Below are positions 58,819 to 64,000 of a DNA stretch of 64,000 nt, piece by piece. Made by a program: the position numbers and the translations under genes. Numbering within the stretch: position 1 is the stretch's first letter; each line of letters begins with the position of its first letter. The notes beneath the pieces were generated by a model. That model ran no database searches. It was not told where the DNA came from and saw only the letters and a list, made by a program, of their open reading frames with translations. This DNA comes from Comamonadaceae bacterium UBA4962 (GTDB lineage: Bacteria; Pseudomonadota; Gammaproteobacteria; Burkholderiales; Burkholderiaceae_C): positions 107,672 through 171,671 of the forward strand of contig DHAE01000002.1 of NCBI GenBank assembly GCA_002397315.1. Reading direction: 5' to 3'.

Positions 58819-59376
58819 ATGACAGAGCCTCTCGCACCTTCCGCGGCGGATGCCGACGGCGCCGACGGCGCAGTTCCCTCCCGCCGGGCGCAGACCATCG
58901 TGGGCGGCGGCGTGCTGCTCGTGGCCGCGCTGCTCGCCGCCGGCGCGCTGCAGATTCCCGGTGACGCCGGCTACGGCGGCGTGGGCCCGAACTTCCTGCC
59001 CTGGCTGGCCTCGGCGGTGCTGGCCGCCTGCGGCGGCTTCCTGCTCTGGGAGGTGTTCTCCGGCGGTTTCCGGTCGTTGGGCGCGCCGGGTGGCGCCGCG
59101 CGGGCCGACAAGCAGGCCTTCGTGTGGGTGTCGGCCGGGCTGCTGCTCAATGCGGCGCTCATCGGCACGGTGGGCTTCATCGTGAGCTGCACGCTGTGCT
59201 ACCTGCTGGCCGTGCAGGGCCTGCGCCGGGCGGCCGGGCAGCCGGCCGCGGGCACCGCCCGCACCTGGGCCGTGGACCTGTTCACGGGCCTGGCGATTTC
59301 CGCGCCGGTGTTCTGGGCCTTCACGCAATTCCTGGCGATCAACCTGCCGGGGCTCACGCAAACGGGGTGGCTGTGA
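58819..59376 (+). CDS. tctB: TctB-type small membrane subunit (185 aa)
   Basis: Four hydrophobic helices: ~30-50 (IVGGGVLLVAALLAAGALQI), ~55-75 (VGPNFLPWLASAVLAACGGF), ~105-130 (VSAGLLLNAALIGTVGFIVS) and ~155-178 (FTGLAISAPVFWAFTQFLAI). This is the TctB topology, with the typical 'G.GP...P...A..L...G' segment after the second helix. ATG 58819 has GAGGA. The stop overlaps the tctA start (TGATG). Subunit of the proton- or sodium-driven tricarboxylate importer. Confidence 0.9.
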   Translation: MTEPLAPSAADADGADGAVPSRRAQTIVGGGVLLVAALLAAGALQIPGDAGYGGVGPNFLPWLASAVLAACGGFLLWEVFSGGFRSLGAPGGAARADKQAFVWVSAGLLLNAALIGTVGFIVSCTLCYLLAVQGLRRAAGQPAAGTARTWAVDLFTGLAISAPVFWAFTQFLAINLPGLTQTGWL

Positions 59377-60890
59377 TGATGGATATTTTCAACGCCCTGC
59401 TGCAGGGCTTCGCGACGGCGGCCACGCCCGCCAACCTGCTCTGGGCCCTGGTGGGCTGCGCGCTCGGCACGGCCGTGGGCGTGCTGCCCGGCATCGGGCC
59501 CGCGGTGGCGGTGGCCATGCTGCTGCCGATCACCGCCAAGGTGGAGGTGACGGCCTCCATGATCTTCTTCGCCGGCATCTACTACGGTGCGATGTACGGC
59601 GGCTCGACCACCTCCATCCTGCTGAACACGCCCGGTGAAACGGCCAGCATGGTCACGGCGATGGAGGGCAACAAGATGGCCAAGAGCGGGCGCGCGGGCG
59701 CGGCGCTCGCCACCGCGGCCATCGGCTCGTTCGTCGCGGGCACCATCGCCACCATCGTGGTGACGCTGTTCGCGCCCTCCGTGGCCGAATTCGCCGTCAA
59801 GCTCGGTCCGCCCGAGTACTTCATGCTGATGGTGCTGGCCTTCACCACGGTGAGTGCCGTGCTGGGTCAGAGTACCGTGCGCGGCATGACGGCACTGTTC
59901 CTGGGCCTGGCCCTGGGCTGCGTGGGCATGGACCAGATCTCGGGCGCTGCACGCTATACGCTGGGCCAGCCCGAACTGCTGGACGGCATCGACATCGTGC
60001 TCGTGGCCGTGGGCCTGTTCGCGGTGGCCGAGGTGCTCTACGCGGCGATGTACGAAGGCCGCATCGTCGATACCCAGAACCGCATGGGGCGCGTGCACAT
60101 GACGGCGCGCGACTGGAAGCGCTCGGTGCCCGCCTGGCTGCGCGGCACGCTGCTGGGCACCCCGTTCGGCTGCATTCCCGCCGGCGGCACGGAGATCCCC
60201 ACCTTCCTGAGCTACGCCGCCGAGAAGAAGCTCGCCAAGGGCACCGACCGCGAAGAGTTCGGTACGAAGGGCGCCATCGAAGGCGTGGCCGGCCCCGAGG
60301 CCGCCAACAATGCCACCGTCACGGCTGCGCTGATTCCGCTGCTCACGCTGGGCATTCCCACCTCCAACACCACGGCGGTGCTGCTGGGCGCCTTCCAGAA
60401 CTACGGCATCAACCCCGGCCCGCAGCTGTTCACGAGTTCCGCCGCGCTGGTCTGGGCGCTGATCGCCTCGCTCTACATCGGCAACGTGATGCTGCTGGTG
60501 CTCAACCTGCCGATGGTGGGCCTGTGGGTGAAGCTGCTCAAGATCCCGAAGCCGCAGCTCTATGCCGGCATCCTGATCTTCGCCACGGTGGGTGCCTACG
60601 GCATGCGCCAGAGCGCGTTCGATCTGTTCCTGCTCTACGGCATCGGCCTGCTGGGCGTGATGATGCGCCGCTTCGACTTCCCCACGGCACCGGTGGTGGT
60701 CGGCATGATCCTCGGGCCGCTGGCCGAGGCGCAGATGCGCAACGCGATCTCGATCGGCGAAGGAAGCTGGTCGGTGTTCGTGACGCGGCCGATGTCCCTC
60801 ACGCTGATCGTGATCGTGGTGGTGGTGCTGGTGCTGCCGCGTCTGCTGCGCGGCTGGGCCGCACGGCGGCTGCAAGTGGCAACCCCCTGA
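59376..60890 (+). CDS. tctA: TctA-type large membrane subunit (504 aa)
   Basis: The ion-coupled permease. The start is ATG 59376 or 59379 (ATGATG), overlapping the tctB stop. It has the family hallmarks: LGTAVGVLPGIGPAVAVAML, FFAGIYYGAMYGGSTTSILL followed by NTPGE, and GTKGAIEGVAGPEAANNATV with LIPLLTLGIPTSNTTAVLLG. About 11-12 helices are visible. Length is standard for TctA. With TctC and TctB it completes the transporter and is last in the operon; hairpins follow. Confidence 0.93.
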   Translation: MMDIFNALLQGFATAATPANLLWALVGCALGTAVGVLPGIGPAVAVAMLLPITAKVEVTASMIFFAGIYYGAMYGGSTTSILLNTPGETASMVTAMEGNKMAKSGRAGAALATAAIGSFVAGTIATIVVTLFAPSVAEFAVKLGPPEYFMLMVLAFTTVSAVLGQSTVRGMTALFLGLALGCVGMDQISGAARYTLGQPELLDGIDIVLVAVGLFAVAEVLYAAMYEGRIVDTQNRMGRVHMTARDWKRSVPAWLRGTLLGTPFGCIPAGGTEIPTFLSYAAEKKLAKGTDREEFGTKGAIEGVAGPEAANNATVTAALIPLLTLGIPTSNTTAVLLGAFQNYGINPGPQLFTSSAALVWALIASLYIGNVMLLVLNLPMVGLWVKLLKIPKPQLYAGILIFATVGAYGMRQSAFDLFLLYGIGLLGVMMRRFDFPTAPVVVGMILGPLAEAQMRNAISIGEGSWSVFVTRPMSLTLIVIVVVVLVLPRLLRGWAARRLQVATP

Positions 60891-60941
60891 GGCGCTTCGC
60901 GCCTTCCCCCTTCTCTCACGCTGCGCGTGGGAAGGGGGAAG
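60891..60941. repeat. Hairpin pair after tctA (possible dispersed repeat)
   Basis: GGCGC-TTC-GCGCC (60891-60903) is followed by CTTCCCCCTTC (60903-60913) pairing perfectly with GAAGGGGGAAG (60931-60941). Inside the latter is CACGC-TGC-GCGTG. There is no T-run. It looks like an intergenic repeat of a kind common between genes in Comamonadaceae (recollection, not checked) and may act as a bidirectional terminator with the convergent PepSY gene. Confidence 0.6.
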
Positions 60942-61066
60942 CCGCCAGCGCGGCGGGGCGGCCCTTGCGCGGCGGCCGCTGGCCTGGCCTGCTCCGCGGC
61001 CTTCTGACAGGTAGTGCGCTAGGCGGCTTTCGCTCAGCGGCTACTGTCGGCGTCGGTTGTGGATGG

Positions 61067-62269
61067 TCAGTTCCCCGCGGTACGCGCCGCGGACGGTTCC
61101 AGCGGGGCGCCTTCGGGCGCCCCGTTGCGTTGGCGGCGCGAGGCCGCTTCTTTCTCCTTCTCCTTCTGCGTGGCCGTGGAGCCTTTCTTCAGCCACAGGT
61201 ACAGCCCGCTGCCCAGCACGATGATGGTGGCGATGTCGAGCAGCGCCCAGAGGATCTGCATCGGCATGCCCGCGTAGTCGCCGAAATGCAGCGGCTGCGA
61301 GATCAGCAGCGCGGTGAGGTACCACGGCAGCTCGGGGGCGGCCGTGACCTGCGTGGTGCGCGCATCCACCAGCACGGGCTGGTAGAGCTTGGAGGTGAGC
61401 GGCTCGCTGCCGTGCAGGAAGAAGGTGTTGTGGTGCGGGCTGGAGAACGCCGTGCCCGGGAAGGCGATGAACGACAGGCGCGTGCCCGGCGCGCGCTCCA
61501 GCGCCGCGTCGAGCGATTTCTGCAGGGAACCGCGCTCGGCCTGCGGGGTGATGGGCTGGCCGGCATAGGGCGCGAGCAGCGCCGAGAGCTGGTCGTGCTG
61601 CCAGTACTTGATGACCAGGTCCGCCCAGGTGTTGATCATGCCGGTGCCGCCCACCACGAAGGCCCAGACCAGGGTGACGATGCCCAGCAGGTTGTGCAGG
61701 TCCAGCCATTTCACGCGCGCGGAGCGCTGCTCGCGCACCGTGCCGAAATCCAGCTTGCGCATGAACGGCGCATACAGCACCGCGCCCGAGACGATCGCCA
61801 CCAGCAGCAGCAGGCCCATGAACCCGAGGAACAGCTTGCCCGCCAGGCCCGCGAACAGGTCCACGTGCAGCTTGAACATCACGTACATGAAGCCCTCGTC
61901 GAACCGCGGCTGCGCGAGGATGGCGCCGGTGCGGGCGTCCACCGCCACCGAGCGGAAGTCGGTGGTGGGGTCGGGCGTGTGGGTGAGCGTGACGTACCAG
62001 ACGTTCGGGTCGTCCTCGCCCTGCGAGGCGAACTGCACGATCCGGTCCGGATGCTGCGCGCGCGCCACGTCCAGCACCTGGTCGAGGCTGGCGCGCGGCG
62101 TGTCCTTCGGCATGGCCGGTGCCTCGATCTCGGTGCCCAGCAGGTGCCCGATCTCGTGGTGGAAGATCAGCGGCAGCCCCGTGAGGCACAGCAGCAGCAT
62201 GAACACCGTGCACACGAGGCTGCTCCACTTGTGCAGCCAGGACCAGGTCTTGAGGGCTTTGGGCGTCAT
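61067..62269 (-). CDS. PepSY-domain membrane protein, iron-uptake type (400 aa)
   Basis: Four main membrane helices at ~16-36 (SLVCTVFMLLLCLTGLPLIF), ~145-168 (LGFMGLLLLVAIVSGAVLYA), ~192-212 (LLGIVTLVWAFVVGGTGMIN) and ~350-370 (LWALLDIATIIVLGSGLYLW), with His pairs (FHHEIGH; LHNLLG; PHHN; LHFGDY) that could bind haem. Between them are two PepSY-like periplasmic domains. This is the PiuB/FegB-like layout of proteins that accompany TonB-dependent siderophore receptors, perhaps as ferric reductases. It is 46 bases downstream of the receptor gene and shares its strand. ATG 62269. Confidence 0.85.
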   Translation of the reverse strand: MTPKALKTWSWLHKWSSLVCTVFMLLLCLTGLPLIFHHEIGHLLGTEIEAPAMPKDTPRASLDQVLDVARAQHPDRIVQFASQGEDDPNVWYVTLTHTPDPTTDFRSVAVDARTGAILAQPRFDEGFMYVMFKLHVDLFAGLAGKLFLGFMGLLLLVAIVSGAVLYAPFMRKLDFGTVREQRSARVKWLDLHNLLGIVTLVWAFVVGGTGMINTWADLVIKYWQHDQLSALLAPYAGQPITPQAERGSLQKSLDAALERAPGTRLSFIAFPGTAFSSPHHNTFFLHGSEPLTSKLYQPVLVDARTTQVTAAPELPWYLTALLISQPLHFGDYAGMPMQILWALLDIATIIVLGSGLYLWLKKGSTATQKEKEKEAASRRQRNGAPEGAPLEPSAARTAGN

Positions 62270-62315
62270 GTCGTTTTCCTGTGAAGAACGGGGGCGGGCC
62301 GGATGGGCTGCGCGG

Positions 62316-64000
62316 TCAGAAGTCCACGCTCGCGCTCAGCGTGAAGGTGCGCGGCGCGCCCACCACGAGGTAGCCCGAGCCGGGGTAGCCGCCGGACGAG
62401 GCCCAGTAGTTGCGGTCGGCCACGTTGTCCACGCGCGCGCGCAGCGTCACGAGGCGGCCGCTCCATTCGGTGGTGTAGCGCACACCCAGGTCCAGCCGCG
62501 TCCAGCCCGGCACGCGCAGCGTGTTGGCACCGTCCGCGTAGCTCGCGCCGGTGTAGAGCGCGCGGGTGTCCAGCGCCAGGCCGGGCACGCCGGGCACGTC
62601 CCATTCCACGCCCGCATTGGCCTGCAGGCGCGGCACGCCGATCACGCGCTTGCCGTCGAACAGGGCGCTGCCCGTGGTGCGCTGCTTGGCGTCCAGCCAG
62701 GTCACGCCGCCGAGCAGCCGCAGGCCGCGCACGGCCTCGCCCTGCACGTCCAGTTCGACGCCCTGGTGGCGGTCCTTGCCGGCCGCGCTGAAGAAGTTCT
62801 CGGCATTCACGTACGCCCGGGGCTTGGTGGTGCTGAACAGCGCCAGCGAGCCGCGCAGGCGGCCGCCGTCGTACTTCACGCCCACTTCCTTCTGCTTGGC
62901 GACGTAGGGCGCGAGCTGCTGGCCGCTGTTGACCACCGGGGCCCCGTTGGCCGTGGCCGGCGCGGTCTGGCCCTGGCTCAGGCTCTCGATGTAGTTGCCG
63001 TACAGCGACCACTGCGGCGCCACCTTGAACACCAGCCCGGCCATGGGGCTGTTGCGGCTCTGCTCGTAGTGGCCGAGCGGGGCCGACGTGCCATAGGCGA
63101 AGTCGGACACTTCCAGGCGCTGGTGGCGCAGGCCCAGGGTCAGCAGGGCGGTGCCGTCCAGGAACGAGAGCGTGTCGCCCAGCGCATAGCTCAGCAGCCG
63201 CGTGCGGCCCGTGAGGTTGGGGCTGGCCAGCGTGCCGCCGTAGAGCGTAGAGGCACTGAACGCGGGCTGCGCGGTCGGCCGGTACTGGTAGAGGTTGGAG
63301 GCGATGGTGTTGCGCCAGTCCATCGCATAGGCGTTGTCCTTCTCGGCCTCGAAGTACGACAGCGCGGTCACCCATTCGTGGCCGACGGAACCGGTGCGCA
63401 GCTTGCCGCGCAGGCCCAGCTCGCCGGTGTCGACGCGGTCCTTGCGGGTGTTGTCGAAGCGGTAGGTGCTCGCGGCGCCCGTGGCGGCATCGTTCACCGT
63501 CAGGTTGGCGAGCGAGTTGGCTTCCTTGCCGCGGCGCATGCCCCAGGCCCCCCAGGCCGTGACGCCGGGCGAGAGATCGACCTCGCCGCGCAAGGTGCCG
63601 AACACGTCGCGCTCGTTGGAGTACGACCAGGGCTGCGAGAAGTTGGCGGAGGCATCCGGCGCGGCGGGCACGGCTGTGGCGCCCGAGAGCGAGACGTTGG
63701 GACGCGAGCCCTTCAGGCGGTTGTCCTGCCAGCCGATGTCGGCCGACAGGCGCACGTCGCGGCTGCGCCAGTCCAGGCCCAGGGCGGCGAGGCCGAGGCG
63801 GCTCTTTTCATGGTCCACCGCCGTGTCGCCGTCATGGTAGGCGGCGTTGAAGCGGATGCCCGTGCTGTTGTCCGGCCCGAAGCGCCGGCCGATGTCCACC
63901 GCCGTCTCCACGCGGCCGCCGGAGCCGGTGCCCACCGTCACGCGCGACAGCGGCTCGTTGGGCGCGCGCTTGGGCAGCAGGTTGACCGCGCCGCCGATAC
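62316..64000 (-). CDS. TonB-dependent siderophore receptor (N-terminus beyond window)
   Basis: Outer-membrane receptor, C-terminal ~560 residues visible. The frame is open to the window end, where it reads IGGAVNLLPKRAPNEPLSRV, the end of the plug domain (YR...GGAVNLLPKRAP). The rest is a beta-barrel with alternating aromatic strands (WSYSNERDVFGTLRGEVDLS; LGLRHQRLEVSDFAYG; GVKYDGGRLRGSLALFSTTK). The last residues, TFTLSASVDF, end in Phe as needed for barrel insertion. Probably binds a ferric siderophore; FpvA/FhuE-like type inferred from the motif only. It is the first gene of a pair with the PepSY protein. Confidence 0.92.
   Translation of the reverse strand, partial: IGGAVNLLPKRAPNEPLSRVTVGTGSGGRVETAVDIGRRFGPDNSTGIRFNAAYHDGDTAVDHEKSRLGLAALGLDWRSRDVRLSADIGWQDNRLKGSRPNVSLSGATAVPAAPDASANFSQPWSYSNERDVFGTLRGEVDLSPGVTAWGAWGMRRGKEANSLANLTVNDAATGAASTYRFDNTRKDRVDTGELGLRGKLRTGSVGHEWVTALSYFEAEKDNAYAMDWRNTIASNLYQYRPTAQPAFSASTLYGGTLASPNLTGRTRLLSYALGDTLSFLDGTALLTLGLRHQRLEVSDFAYGTSAPLGHYEQSRNSPMAGLVFKVAPQWSLYGNYIESLSQGQTAPATANGAPVVNSGQQLAPYVAKQKEVGVKYDGGRLRGSLALFSTTKPRAYVNAENFFSAAGKDRHQGVELDVQGEAVRGLRLLGGVTWLDAKQRTTGSALFDGKRVIGVPRLQANAGVEWDVPGVPGLALDTRALYTGASYADGANTLRVPGWTRLDLGVRYTTEWSGRLVTLRARVDNVADRNYWASSGGYPGSGYLVVGAPRTFTLSASVDF

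Overview
The window is GC-rich DNA from a betaproteobacterium, most likely Comamonadaceae (Acidovorax/Paracidovorax type). The evidence is the codon use, the TctCBA transporter with an adjacent TctDE two-component pair, the FimT-PilV-PilW-PilX-PilY1-PilE pilin cluster, and the KGG, ferritin-like and CsbD stress genes. It has two parts: the right-hand 36 kb of a prophage (1-36111) and about 28 kb of host chromosome (36112-64000).

The prophage is a temperate podovirus with an N4gp56-type major capsid protein and a giant multidomain 'polyvalent' protein, a combination known from Bcep22-like phages (inference). On the + strand it runs: portal (cut by the window start), holin, SAR-type endolysin, Rz with embedded Rz1, scaffold-like protein, small CsrA-like protein, major capsid, decoration-like protein, adaptor genes, fibre-tail adaptor fusion, tail fibre, fibre-associated genes, an 858-aa nozzle/propeller-like protein, a gpJ/DUF1983-like protein, tail chaperone, GNAT protein, internal virion proteins, and the 3141-aa polyvalent protein with ddrB-ParB, ART, two metallopeptidase-like, MuF-C nuclease-like and LPD38-type modules. 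Small membrane and hypothetical genes follow. The right end lies in the 3' end of a tRNA gene (CCA at 36109-36111) followed by that tRNA's terminator. Terminase, integrase and repressor must lie left of the window.

Accessory genes interrupt the late region. They are a lower-GC reverse-strand pair that includes a diguanylate cyclase (3426-5040); three small reverse-strand genes for envelope proteins (20315, 20557, 24405); and a lower-GC two-gene cassette (20989-22664) encoding a soluble protein and a four-helix membrane protein. That cassette resembles lambda RexA/RexB in layout and has a perfect LexA (SOS) box, CTGT-N8-ACAG, over a -10-like sequence. A 20-bp motif, GTRCCAAGCCTGCCANNNTG, occurs seven times, always on the + strand and always at a gene boundary. 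An 85-aa gene with strong coding character is overprinted inside the giant gene.

The host part contains, in order: a 0.6-kb scar region with a gene remnant; a minor pilin operon (fimT-pilV-pilW-pilX-pilY1-pilE); small secreted, Pro-rich, CsbD and KGG genes with two ferritin-like proteins (a stress-protection group); a CheB-CheR-PAS-histidine kinase-receiver hybrid; an S4-domain Hsp15-like protein; the TctE/TctD regulators divergent from tctC-tctB-tctA (tricarboxylate uptake); and a PepSY membrane protein downstream of a TonB-dependent siderophore receptor cut by the window end.
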